Source of the DNA: an uncultured Oscillospiraceae bacterium
GTDB lineage: Bacteria > Bacillota > Clostridia > Oscillospirales > Acutalibacteraceae
Assembly (NCBI GenBank): GCA_902492895.1
Contig: CABUNG010000029.1
Location: forward strand, 1-32,396
Direction: 5' to 3'
DNA: 32,396 bases
A program made the translations under genes and the position numbers. Shown in pieces: positions 1 to 6,794 of the stretch (positions are counted from its first letter, which is position 1; each line of letters opens with the position of its first letter). A model generated the notes under the pieces. That model did not search any database. It was not told where the DNA came from and was given only the letters and a program-made list of their open reading frames with translations.

Positions 1-15
1 CCGGGCCATACCGTG

Positions 16-91
16 TGGTGGGAACAACAGGGCTCGAACCTGTGACCCCCTGCTTGTAAGGCAGGTGCTCTACCAGCTGAGCTATGCTTCC
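16..91 (-). tRNA. tRNA-Val (anticodon UAC)
   Basis: Read on the minus strand, this folds as a full cloverleaf of 76 nt including an encoded 3' CCA. The D arm is GCTCAGCTGGTAGAGC, the anticodon stem is CCTGC/GCAGG around loop CTTACAA (anticodon TAC, valine), and the T arm is ACAGG-TTCGAGC-CCTGT. The 5' acceptor strand GGAAGCA pairs with TGTTCCC, leaving an A3-C70 mismatch and a G5-U68 wobble. Otherwise it is a standard bacterial tRNA-Val. It decodes GUA and probably other GUN codons. It has its own promoter immediately upstream; whether more tRNAs follow beyond position 1 cannot be seen. Confidence 0.95.
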
Positions 92-122
92 GTAACCGCC
101 GCCGTCACCAGCGACGCTGTAT

Positions 123-151
123 ATAATACTACATACGGGGCGGATTGTCAA
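123..151 (-). promoter_or_regulatory. Sigma-A promoter of tRNA-Val
   Basis: On the minus strand a perfect -35 TTGACA (146-151) is followed by a 17-bp spacer and a -10 TATTAT (123-128). Transcription should begin near 116, about 25 nt before the tRNA 5' end at 91. This near-consensus strength is typical of stable-RNA promoters. It lies in the short gap between the hslO stop and the tRNA, so the tRNA need not depend on read-through from hslO. Confidence 0.85.
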
Positions 152-171
152 CCGGTTTGAGGCAAATTTTT

Positions 172-1065
172 TCAGCGATGTTTGCCCTTTTCCGCTTGCT
201 CCGCAAGGGCTTCCAACTCATCCGCCTCAAATCGGTACACCGCGTCACAGAAGTGGCAGGTTGCTTCCGTCTTCCCCTGGTCGTCCGGCAAAGAACGCAG
301 CTGCTCAGGCGATAATGCCGCAAAAGCGCGCAGCACCCGGTCCCGCGTGCAGGTGCAGCGGTATGCGGGCGTAAGGGTATCCAGAATGTCAAAGTCAAAG
401 CCCGCCAGGGCCTTCTTCAGGATATCTTCAGGCGCCATCCCGCGGTCGAGCATGGCCGTCATCGGCTCCAGGGCCGCGACGTTCTGTTCAAGCCGCGTAA
501 TCACGTCCTCCGGGCAAAAGGGCAGCAGCTGCAGCAGGAACCCACCCGCCGCCCTCACGGTCAAATCGGGGTTTACCAGCACCCCCAGCGCGCAGACCGT
601 CGGGATCTGCTCGCTCGTGGCGTAATACTGGGTGACATCTTCCGCAATCTCGCCGCTGACCAGGGGGGTACAGCCTACATACGGCTCGCTCCCGCCGCTG
701 TCCCGCAACACATACAGCTGGCCGTCCGTTCCAACCGCGCCGCCGACATCCAGCTTGCCGTCCGGGCGCAGCGGAATCTCCACGACCGGATTGGTCGCGT
801 AACCGCGCACATTGCCAAAACTGTCGGATACCACGACGATCTGCCCGGCTGGTCCGCCGCCATCCACCCGCAGCGTAACCGAATCGTTCTGACCCTTGAG
901 CTGTATTCCCATGAGCGATCCCGCCGTGAGCAGACGGCCGAGTGCCGCCGTCACGACGGCAGATGTCCCGTGGATTTGCTCCGCACGGGCCACGATATCG
1001 GTCGAATCCAGCGCCAGAGCCACCACCGTCCCGTCAGTGGTCAGGACGCGTACCAATTTCCCCAT
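172..1065 (-). CDS. hslO: Hsp33 family redox-regulated chaperone
   Basis: The 297-residue product is a full-length Hsp33, a cytosolic holdase activated by oxidation that binds unfolding proteins during oxidative and heat stress. The redox switch is visible at the C-terminus: CxC at residues 237-239 and CxxC at 270-273, the four cysteines that bind zinc in the reduced state. The N-terminal part (start MGKLVRVLTTDG) matches the substrate-binding domain, including the GGG and GYATNP segments typical of the family. The start ATG follows a G-rich Shine-Dalgarno (AAAAGGGG). It lies 112 bp downstream of the methyltransferase gene on the same strand and may be read from the yerC promoter or a nearby weak one. 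The assignment is secure. Confidence 0.95.
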   Translation of the reverse strand: MGKLVRVLTTDGTVVALALDSTDIVARAEQIHGTSAVVTAALGRLLTAGSLMGIQLKGQNDSVTLRVDGGGPAGQIVVVSDSFGNVRGYATNPVVEIPLRPDGKLDVGGAVGTDGQLYVLRDSGGSEPYVGCTPLVSGEIAEDVTQYYATSEQIPTVCALGVLVNPDLTVRAAGGFLLQLLPFCPEDVITRLEQNVAALEPMTAMLDRGMAPEDILKKALAGFDFDILDTLTPAYRCTCTRDRVLRAFAALSPEQLRSLPDDQGKTEATCHFCDAVYRFEADELEALAEQAEKGKHR

Positions 1066-1177
1066 CTAGTATAAACCCCTTTTCACATCCTATGCGGATC
1101 GATGTGGTCTGTTACAAGGCAAAATGCCCGTTTTAAAGACTCCGCTTAATCCGGAGGCCGAGAGGTCCGCACGGGTT

Positions 1178-2005
1178 TCACCCCTGCATCCCCAATGTAT
1201 GCGGCGTCGATCCGTTGGTGCCTGTCCCGTTTGCGGCGTCTTCCATCGTGCGTTCATTGCGGACGACGAAAACAATCCGTTCATCCTTCGGGCCGGGCGG
1301 CAAAAAAGAACGGTCCCCATAGACCGCGAGAATGGCAAATCCTTCCTCGTTCAGAAGACGCCGGAGGGTGCCTTCGCTGTATGCGCGCTCCCGGACCTCG
1401 TCGGTCAGACGCTCATAAAGGCCATCCCCGGTCGGAACGAAGAAGTCCAGCGTCATCGCTACCTCGCAGGTGCGGGGAATATACCGATTCCGCCAGACGC
1501 AGCAGACATCCTCTTCCTCGAACACGAAGGCGTTATCCCCCAGCACCTCCCGATGCTTGTAGGGGGTGTTCACATCGAATATAAACAAGCCCCCGGGCTC
1601 CAGAAACAACCGCAGGCGGCGCAGAACAGCGCGGATATCGGCCGTATGCAGCAGATGGCTGAGACTGTCGAGCACACAGACCGCCCCCTCAACCGTACCA
1701 TACAGGTCGAGCTCCCGCATGTCCTGTTCGAGAAACAGGATCGTCTCCCCCGCCCCGGCCGCCTTCCCGCCGGCCAGAGCCAGCATATCCTCCGAAGCAT
1801 CCACCCCGATGACCTCGGCCCCGCCCGCAGCGAGCTCAAGCGACAGGCTGCCCGACCCGCAGGCGAGGTCCAGCACCGTAGCGGGAAGCGAACCCCGATG
1901 GCGGAGAAACATGTCCCGCAGATAGGCGGCCAGACCTGCGTAATCCACGTCGCCGGTCAGGCGGTCATAAAACGCGGCAAAAGCGCCGTATGCGTTGGCT
2001 GCCAT
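1178..2005 (-). CDS. Class I SAM-dependent methyltransferase (small-molecule type)
   Basis: The 275-residue protein starts MAANAYGAFAAFYDRLTGDV, the usual opening of a Clostridia/Bacillus methyltransferase family of unknown substrate. SAM-binding motif I is at residues 44-52 (VLDLACGSG), and an acidic residue follows in VIGVDAS (motif II). A later segment, GLFIFDVNTPYKH, fits motif IV/post-IV. The C-terminal part is rich in beta-strand-like segments, as in the family. The start has a good Shine-Dalgarno (GGAAAGGACGG). The gene is only 20 bp downstream of yerC, so the two are probably cotranscribed. The C-terminal 20 residues are low-complexity and poorly conserved in appearance. The substrate cannot be inferred from sequence. 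Confidence 0.9.
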   Translation of the reverse strand: MAANAYGAFAAFYDRLTGDVDYAGLAAYLRDMFLRHRGSLPATVLDLACGSGSLSLELAAGGAEVIGVDASEDMLALAGGKAAGAGETILFLEQDMRELDLYGTVEGAVCVLDSLSHLLHTADIRAVLRRLRLFLEPGGLFIFDVNTPYKHREVLGDNAFVFEEEDVCCVWRNRYIPRTCEVAMTLDFFVPTGDGLYERLTDEVRERAYSEGTLRRLLNEEGFAILAVYGDRSFLPPGPKDERIVFVVRNERTMEDAANGTGTNGSTPHTLGMQG

Positions 2006-2025
2006 AGCGTCCGTCCTTTCCGGCG

Positions 2026-2328
2026 TCAGGTTTCGTCCTTGCCGTCCTTCATCCGGGAAAAGACCATGTCGTACGCGTCGCAGCCGTATATCAAAGACCG
2101 GTTGACCCGGCTGATGGTGGCTGTGGACGCGCCGGTCGCCGCGACGATGTCGCTGTACACCCGCTTATCGCTGAGCATTTTCGCCACCACGATGCGCTGA
2201 GACATGGCCTTGATCTCGGAGACCGTGCAGAGATCCTCGAAAAACTGATAGCATTCCTCCATATTCTGGAGCTTGAGGATTGCTTCGAACAGAAAATCGG
2301 TGTTTTCGTCCTTGATCTTGGAATTCAT
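2026..2328 (-). CDS. yerC: YerC/YecD family TrpR-like regulator
   Basis: The 100-residue protein contains the TrpR-like helix-turn-helix fold found in the YerC/YecD family. The DNA-binding part is near residues 55-80 (VYSDIVAATGASTATISRVN), preceded by the helical dimerisation segment with SQRIVVAKML. These are small cytosolic transcription factors whose ligand is generally unknown. The frame stays open upstream, but the ATG at 2328 was chosen because it directly follows a strong Shine-Dalgarno (GAGGGGGG) and the upstream residues look non-coding. A candidate promoter is at 2356-2384. It heads a short minus-strand group with the methyltransferase and possibly hslO. Confidence 0.92.
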   Translation of the reverse strand: MNSKIKDENTDFLFEAILKLQNMEECYQFFEDLCTVSEIKAMSQRIVVAKMLSDKRVYSDIVAATGASTATISRVNRSLIYGCDAYDMVFSRMKDGKDET

Positions 2329-2355
2329 GGGTAGCCCCCCTCGACAGCGATACTG

Positions 2356-2384
2356 TTTATAGTTTAGCACACTACAGCGTGAAA
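2356..2384 (-). promoter_or_regulatory. Candidate promoter of yerC
   Basis: On the minus strand a -10 TATAAA (2356-2361) lies 17 bp downstream of a weak -35 TTTCAC (2379-2384). It is about 30 bp upstream of the yerC ATG. The -10 is good and the -35 poor, so this is a plausible but unproven promoter. It faces away from the divergent barnase cassette promoter. Confidence 0.5.
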
Positions 2385-2471
2385 ATAAAGAGGGGGATGC
2401 AAAATAATCGGGGAAAAGCGGCGGCACCTGCGAAAGCGGCAGCTATTTTCTCCGGTATCATGCGGAACAAC

Positions 2472-2500
2472 TTGACAGATTTACAAAAATATGGTAAACC
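2472..2500 (+). promoter_or_regulatory. Candidate promoter of the barnase-barstar cassette
   Basis: A perfect -35 TTGACA (2472-2477) is followed after 17 bp by a weak -10, TAAACC (2495-2500). The start point would then fall near 2507, inside the LexA-like palindrome. This is the arrangement of an operator that blocks initiation. The poor -10 makes the exact start uncertain. AT-rich alternatives exist downstream (TATCAT at 2521, ATATAA at 2525) but lack a good -35. Confidence 0.5.
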
Positions 2501-2504
2501 ACAT

Positions 2505-2520
2505 TAGAACATATGTTCTA
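2505..2520. promoter_or_regulatory. LexA/DinR-type SOS box
   Basis: TAGAACATATGTTCTA is a perfect 16-bp palindrome. Its core GAACATATGTTC fits the Gram-positive LexA (DinR) consensus GAAC-N4-GTTC, including the preferred A/T bases in the middle. It lies between the candidate -10 and the start codon at 2542, as in LexA-repressed toxin and repair genes. The match is direct. That LexA binds here is inferred, and another palindrome-binding repressor is possible. Confidence 0.7.
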
Positions 2521-2541
2521 TATCATATAAAGAGGTTTACA

Positions 2542-2679
2542 ATGGAAGAAGAAAAGATACAAGATCAAAGAGTTGCGCTGATGAATGCTATTTTTGCTGA
2601 GAGCATGAAGGGATACAGCCTTCACCAAAGCTGGGCAAAAGCAGAAAATTCAAGTTTCGCGACGCAATGGTGGACATGA
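2542..2679 (+). CDS. Short ORF, probable 5' part of a frameshifted RNase toxin gene
   Basis: This 45-codon ORF starts MEEEKIQDQRVALMNAIF and has a good Shine-Dalgarno (AAAGAGG, 6 nt before the ATG), right behind the LexA-like box. I do not recognise it as a separate family. It overlaps the barnase ORF by 13 bp in another frame. If one A is restored in TCAAG near 2651-2653 (a -1 shift), the frame continues as ENSKFRDAMVDMRIC straight into the barnase ORF, giving one product of about 201 residues. The downstream ORF has no Shine-Dalgarno of its own. The best reading is that these are two pieces of one gene split by a frameshift or sequencing error. A small independent protein with translational coupling is the alternative. 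Confidence 0.5.
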   Translation: MEEEKIQDQRVALMNAIFAESMKGYSLHQSWAKAENSSFATQWWT

Positions 2680-3146
2680 GGATTTGTAAATACTGCTGGA
2701 AAGAATACGGCAGGGTTTTTCCAGCGGAAAGCGCACCCTCCACTTCGGAAATCCGGCGGGAATCCCACTGGTTCTGCCGCTGTCACATCGAATGGATGCG
2801 CAGCATCCTGGCCGGTACGGCGACGGTCAATGGGGACAGCGGCGCGGATTATGTGGTAAAACAGACAGGATATTTACCGGACAACTACATTCGTAAAAAG
2901 GAGGCTGTAAATAAAGGATGGAAACCTTGGGAGGGGAATCTATGGGATGTGCTGTCGGGCGCATGTTTATACGGGCCCTATCGCAATGTAGATGATAAGC
3001 TTCCATCAGCCTTTAATCGTGCTTGGTACGAAGCAGACATCAATTATCACGGAGGTTTTCGTAATAGCCAGAGATTGCTTTTTTCAAACGATGGATTGCT
3101 TTTTGTAAGCTACGATCACTATAAAACGTTCTTTCAAATAACTTGA
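2667..3146 (+). CDS. Barnase-family ribonuclease (toxin)
   Basis: The C-terminal 90 residues (about 69-159) align well by eye with barnase, the guanyl-specific secreted RNase of Bacillus. The motifs LPDNYI, GNLWDV, KLP, EADINY, GFRNS and DHYKTF are all present. The catalytic and substrate residues are retained: K77, E122, R132, R136 and H151 correspond to barnase K27, E73, R83, R87 and H102. There is no signal peptide, so the product probably acts in its own cytosol or in a cell it is delivered to. Residues 7-40 (CKYC ... HWFCRC) are a metal-site-like Cys/His motif resembling the end of phage MuF head-morphogenesis domains. The barstar gene follows 13 bp later. The ATG at 2667 has no Shine-Dalgarno, which suggests the true start is upstream, across a frameshift. 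Confidence 0.9.
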   Translation: MVDMRICKYCWKEYGRVFPAESAPSTSEIRRESHWFCRCHIEWMRSILAGTATVNGDSGADYVVKQTGYLPDNYIRKKEAVNKGWKPWEGNLWDVLSGACLYGPYRNVDDKLPSAFNRAWYEADINYHGGFRNSQRLLFSNDGLLFVSYDHYKTFFQIT

Positions 3147-3159
3147 GGAGGTTATACAA

Positions 3160-3456
3160 ATGCCCAATTTTAAAGCGGATTTCGTATACTCCATTGATTT
3201 TAGATCTGTAAAGTATTATCGCGACTTATATGGTTGCATTAAAACCGGATTGGCTTTACCAGACTTTTTTGGCGAAAACCGGGATGCGTTATGGGATTGC
3301 CTGACGGGATTTATCGGCTGGCCCTGTGAGATACGCCTGTCCGGCCTGTCGTCCCTCCATCAGCAGCGCCGCACAGAGCTGCAAGAGATCCTGGATGTCT
3401 TTTCAGATGCCGAAAAGGAGTACCCGGACAAGATTCATATAGTTTATGTAGATTGA
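3160..3456 (+). CDS. Barstar-family ribonuclease inhibitor (antitoxin)
   Basis: The 98-residue protein carries the barstar signature: LALPDFFGEN followed by RDALWDCLTGF. Residues D42, W45 and D46 correspond to barstar D35, W38 and D39, which plug the barnase active site. The C-terminal helix and strand (ILDVFSDAEKEY ... IHIVYVD) complete the fold at the usual length of about 90 residues. It starts with a strong Shine-Dalgarno (GAGGAGG), 13 bp after the RNase stop, so toxin and inhibitor are cotranscribed and the inhibitor is probably well translated. The equivalent of barstar E76 is not clearly placed; Q or a neighbouring E occupies it. The pairing strongly supports the barnase call upstream. 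Confidence 0.93.
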   Translation: MPNFKADFVYSIDFRSVKYYRDLYGCIKTGLALPDFFGENRDALWDCLTGFIGWPCEIRLSGLSSLHQQRRTELQEILDVFSDAEKEYPDKIHIVYVD

Positions 3457-3471
3457 TGAAATGTATAGACG

Positions 3472-3509
3472 AATCCGGAGTAAGCGCGGGCGCTTACTCC
3501 GGATTTTTT
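3472..3509. terminator. Bidirectional intrinsic terminator between barstar and tyrS
   Basis: A perfect 15-bp stem (AATCCGGAGTAAGCG at 3472-3486 with its complement at 3491-3505) closes a 4-nt loop and runs into six T on the plus strand. It ends the barnase-barstar transcript. The convergent tyrS stop lies at its edge. The minus-strand side has only a short T-run, so termination is stronger on the plus strand. Confidence 0.9.
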
Positions 3510-4738
3510 CAGCCCTTTACCGCCTTATGGAATACCTTTTTCCCCTTTTTCAGGATGACCTGGCCCTTTTCAAACGCTGAGGCGGGCACAGCGGCGCCGA
3601 TATCTCCGACCTTCTCCCCATCGACGGCCACACCACCCTGCTGGATCAGGCGGCGCGCCTCGCCCTTGGAGGGAGCGAGGCCGGTCAGCACCAGCAGATC
3701 GATTACCGGGACCGCGCCGTCTGTAAACGCGTCGGCCGGCAGAACGGTTGAGGGCATGTTTTCGCTGTCTCCGCCGCCGCCAAAGAGCGCGCGGGCCGCC
3801 TCAAGGGCCTTGTCGGCCTCCGCCTGCCCATGGACGAGCGCCGTCAGTTCGTGCGCCAGGCGCTCTTTATTCCGGTTGATGTCCCCGGCCTGTTCCATAG
3901 CCTCGATCTCGCTGACCGGCAGGAAGGTGAGCATCCGCAGGCATTTGCCCACGTCGGCGTCGTCGATGTTCCGCCAGTACTGGAAGAATTCATAGGGCGG
4001 GGTTTTCTCGGGATCCAGCCATACGGCGCCCTTTTCGGTTTTACCCATCTTTTTGCCTTCGGAGGTGGTCAGCAGGGCGAAGGTCATCCCATAGACCTCC
4101 TTGCCTTCCTTCCGGCGGCAGAGCTCGACGCCCCCGAGGATGTTGCTCCATTGATCGTCGCCGCCGAGTTCCAGGGTACAGCCGTAATTCTGATTCAGGT
4201 AGAAGAAATCGTAGCTCTGCATCAGCATGTAGTTGAACTCCATGAAGGAGAGTCCGCGTTCCAGCCGCTGCTTGAAGCACTCGAAGGTCAGCATCCGGTT
4301 GACGGAAAAATGCACCCCGACTTCCCGCAGAAAATCGATATAGTTGAGGTTCATAAGCCAATCGGCATTATTGACCATCAAAGCCTTTCCCTCGGAAAAA
4401 TCCACAAACCGGGACATCTGCTTTTTGAAACACTCCACGTGATACTGGATGGTCTCGGGAGTCATCATCTTGCGCATATCGCTCTTACCCGTGGGATCGC
4501 CGATCATACCGGTGCCGCCGCCGAGCAGGGCCACCGGACGGTGCCCGGCCTTCTGCATATGGGCCATCACCATCAGCTGCACGAAATGCCCGACATGCAG
4601 GCTGTCCGCCGTCGGATCGAAGCCGATGTAAAACGTCACCGGTTCCTCTCCGCCGAGCCGTTCCCGGATCTTCTCGGCGTTGGTGGTCTGGGCAATCATG
4701 CCCCGGGCGTTCAGTTCATCGAATACGTTGGCGCTCAT
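3509..4738 (-). CDS. tyrS: Tyrosine--tRNA ligase
   Basis: This 409-residue class Ic aminoacyl-tRNA synthetase charges tRNA-Tyr. The HIGH motif is HVGH at residues 48-51, and the KMSKS loop is KMGKT at 230-234, the usual TyrS variant. The tyrosine-binding stretch YIGFDPTADSLH and the GGDDQW motif near 192-197 are present. The C-terminal 65 residues form the S4-like tRNA-binding domain (SKGEARRLIQQGGVAVDG). The ATG at 4738 follows a perfect AGGAGG; in-frame residues upstream belong to the leader. The gene is preceded by a T-box riboswitch and its own promoter, so it is induced when uncharged tRNA-Tyr accumulates. Confidence 0.98.
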   Translation of the reverse strand: MSANVFDELNARGMIAQTTNAEKIRERLGGEEPVTFYIGFDPTADSLHVGHFVQLMVMAHMQKAGHRPVALLGGGTGMIGDPTGKSDMRKMMTPETIQYHVECFKKQMSRFVDFSEGKALMVNNADWLMNLNYIDFLREVGVHFSVNRMLTFECFKQRLERGLSFMEFNYMLMQSYDFFYLNQNYGCTLELGGDDQWSNILGGVELCRRKEGKEVYGMTFALLTTSEGKKMGKTEKGAVWLDPEKTPPYEFFQYWRNIDDADVGKCLRMLTFLPVSEIEAMEQAGDINRNKERLAHELTALVHGQAEADKALEAARALFGGGGDSENMPSTVLPADAFTDGAVPVIDLLVLTGLAPSKGEARRLIQQGGVAVDGEKVGDIGAAVPASAFEKGQVILKKGKKVFHKAVKG

Positions 4739-4776
4739 GTTGTTTGTCCTCCTTTTTCGGTTTCCATTGTCCGCAG

Positions 4777-5046
4777 GGGAAAACAAAAACGCCCCCTGCT
4801 ATCTGCAGAGGGCGGAAAATCCGCGGTACCACCTCATTCACCGCCTCCTTGCGAAAGCGGCCTTGCGGGCGTCGAAAAACGTCCTGCGCTGTAACGTGCG
4901 CGCACGGCTCCCCTACTGGACGGATTCACCGCGGTTCAGGTTGCGGCTCCGGGATGTATTTCGCCCTGTACCCGGACCGTTTTGCACCAGCCAACGGCTC
5001 TCTGCACCGCGTCACCAGGGGTACTTCTTCCCTTCATTGCCTGTGA
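4777..5046 (-). promoter_or_regulatory. Tyrosine T-box riboswitch leader of tyrS
   Basis: On the minus strand the leader carries the standard T-box elements in order: a GAAGTACCCC Stem I base, an AGAGA loop in CAGAGAGCC (about 4996-5004), the GGTGCAAA element (4981-4988), and a specifier region GAAATACATCCCGG with specifier UAC at 4956-4958. These are followed by the T-box sequence AGGTGGTACCGCGG (about 4820-4833). A terminator hairpin CGCCCTCTGC/GCAGGGGGCG (4790-4814) with a T-run at 4785-4789 follows. UAC is a tyrosine codon, matching tyrS downstream. Uncharged tRNA-Tyr should stabilise the antiterminator and allow tyrS transcription. Confidence 0.95.
4785..4814 (-). terminator. T-box regulated terminator
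   Basis: The stem CGCCCTCTGC (4805-4814) pairs with GCAGGGGGCG (4790-4799), followed by five U. It competes with the antiterminator formed by the T-box sequence just upstream, and is the regulated stop of the tyrS leader. Confidence 0.85.
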
Positions 5047-5051
5047 TGCCC

Positions 5052-5080
5052 ATTAAAGCACATTCCGCCCCGTCTGTCAA
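5052..5080 (-). promoter_or_regulatory. Promoter of the tyrS T-box transcript
   Basis: A perfect -35 TTGACA (5075-5080), a 17-bp spacer and a -10 TTTAAT (5052-5057) on the minus strand predict transcription from about 5045, exactly at the start of the T-box Stem I. It lies just after the recN stop at 5088, so tyrS is independent of the recN operon. Confidence 0.85.
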
Positions 5081-5087
5081 GCCCGGA

Positions 5088-6770
5088 TTACTCGATCCGG
5101 CCCAGCATCTCCCGGGCGGCCTCCCGGCTGGCGGGCGTGATATCCCCGCCGATGATCCGGGCCAGCTCCTCCACCCGGCCGGCTTCGTCCAATGGCGCGA
5201 CGTCCGTATACGTGCGGCCGTCCCGGACCGATTTGGAGATAAGCAGATGATGGTGCGCCTGGGCCGCGATCTGCGCGAGGTGGGTGACGCAAAGCACCTG
5301 GCGTTTCCGGCTTCGGTCCGATCCCTGCGCCGTTTCCCGCAGCTTGACGCCCACCTTCCAGGCGGCGCGGCCGCTGATGCCGGTATCGATTTCATCGAAG
5401 ATCAGCGTATCGATATCGTCGGCATCGGCCAGAACCGACTTGATGGCGAGCATCACGCGGGACAACTCGCCCCCGGAAGCGATCTTCGCGATGGAACGGG
5501 GCGGTTCCCCAGGGTTGGCGGACATGAGGAATTCCACCTGATCCGCTCCTCCAAACGACAGCGGCGCCGGTTCGATGGAGACTTTCATGGTCACGTGGGG
5601 CATATCCAAAAAGGCAAGCTGCTCCATGACGCTCTTGGCGAACACGTCCGCCGTTTTGACCCGCGCGGCGGTCAATCGGGAGGCGGCATCCACGGCCTCC
5701 CGCTCTGTTTCTTCCAGAGCGTGTTCCAGACGGGCCAGACGCTCATCCGCGTTCTCGATGTCCTCGAGCTCCTGTCGGGCTTTGTCGGCGTAGGCGAGCA
5801 CATCCGGGATCCCCGGTCCGTACTTGCTTACCAGGCGGCGGATCAGATCCAGCCGCGATTCCACCCGGTCCAGCTCGGCTGGATCGAATTCGAGGCGGGA
5901 GAGGAGGTCCCGCAGCTCATCTGCGCAGTCCTCCAGTTCATACAGGGCGTTTTCCATCCGTTTGGACAGGGCCGCCGCCTCTTCCATATAGCGGCCAGCG
6001 CCGGTCAGGGCGGATGCGGCCCCCTCCAGGCGGGAAAGGGCGCCCATGGTGTCCTCATCCCCGGACAGGGCCTCCTTGGCCGCCATCATCCCTTCCGCGA
6101 TGGCTTCCGCGTGGCGGAACATCCGGCGGGAGGATTCCAGCTCCTCCTCTTCCCCCGGCGTCAGCTCCGCCGCCTCGATCTCCTCGAGCTGATAGCGGAG
6201 CAAATCGATCCGCCTCGCCTTCATGGTCTCGTCCATATCCGCCTTATCGAGCTCGCGGCGGATGGAGCAGAGGCGGTCATAAACCGCGCGGTAGTCCTCC
6301 AGAAGAGGCGCGTGACCGCCAAGACGGTCGAGATAGGCAACGTGCCGTTCCGGGGACAGAAGGGCCTGGTTTTCATGCTGGCCATGGATATTGACGAGCA
6401 GCCGGCCCACCTCGCGCAGAACAGAAACGGTCACGGGCCGCCCATTGATGCGGCAGGTCCCCTTTCCTCCGGCCGCGATGGTCCGCTGGATGAGCAGGCA
6501 TCCGTCCTCATCCGGTTCGGCCTCCCATTCTTTCAGGGCCCCGGCCGCAGCAGCCGGCAAATCGGAAAACAGCGCCGTCACCCGGGCCTCGTCGCTGCCT
6601 GTGCGCACGATATCCCGGCTGACCCGTTCCCCCAGCACGGCGTTGATCGCGTCGATCACAATGGATTTGCCCGCGCCCGTTTCACCGGTCAGGACATTGA
6701 GGCCGGCGTCGAACGCAATATCCGCCCGTTCGATGACCGCGATATTCTCAATATACAGGCTTTGCAGCAT
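5088..6770 (-). CDS. recN: DNA repair protein RecN
   Basis: The 560-residue SMC-like ATPase acts early in double-strand-break repair. The Walker A motif is GETGAGKS (residues 29-36). A long coiled-coil region fills the middle, and the C-terminal half contains the ABC signature ASGGELSRVMLAIK and Walker B LIFDEIDTGISG. The length is normal for the family. It starts with ATG 24 bp downstream of argR, in the conserved argR-recN order. In Bacillus recN is followed by spoIVB and spo0A; here it is followed by the tyrS unit instead. No LexA-like box was noticed next to it. Confidence 0.97.
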   Translation of the reverse strand: MLQSLYIENIAVIERADIAFDAGLNVLTGETGAGKSIVIDAINAVLGERVSRDIVRTGSDEARVTALFSDLPAAAAGALKEWEAEPDEDGCLLIQRTIAAGGKGTCRINGRPVTVSVLREVGRLLVNIHGQHENQALLSPERHVAYLDRLGGHAPLLEDYRAVYDRLCSIRRELDKADMDETMKARRIDLLRYQLEEIEAAELTPGEEEELESSRRMFRHAEAIAEGMMAAKEALSGDEDTMGALSRLEGAASALTGAGRYMEEAAALSKRMENALYELEDCADELRDLLSRLEFDPAELDRVESRLDLIRRLVSKYGPGIPDVLAYADKARQELEDIENADERLARLEHALEETEREAVDAASRLTAARVKTADVFAKSVMEQLAFLDMPHVTMKVSIEPAPLSFGGADQVEFLMSANPGEPPRSIAKIASGGELSRVMLAIKSVLADADDIDTLIFDEIDTGISGRAAWKVGVKLRETAQGSDRSRKRQVLCVTHLAQIAAQAHHHLLISKSVRDGRTYTDVAPLDEAGRVEELARIIGGDITPASREAAREMLGRIE

Positions 6771-6794
6771 CCTCGGTTGCCCCTTCCGGTCGGT

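Noticed and set aside
2400..2470. GC-rich partly self-complementary stretch between yerC and the cassette promoter as terminator or attachment site
   Set aside because: No stable perfect stem with T-run and no direct repeat of it on the other side of the cassette.
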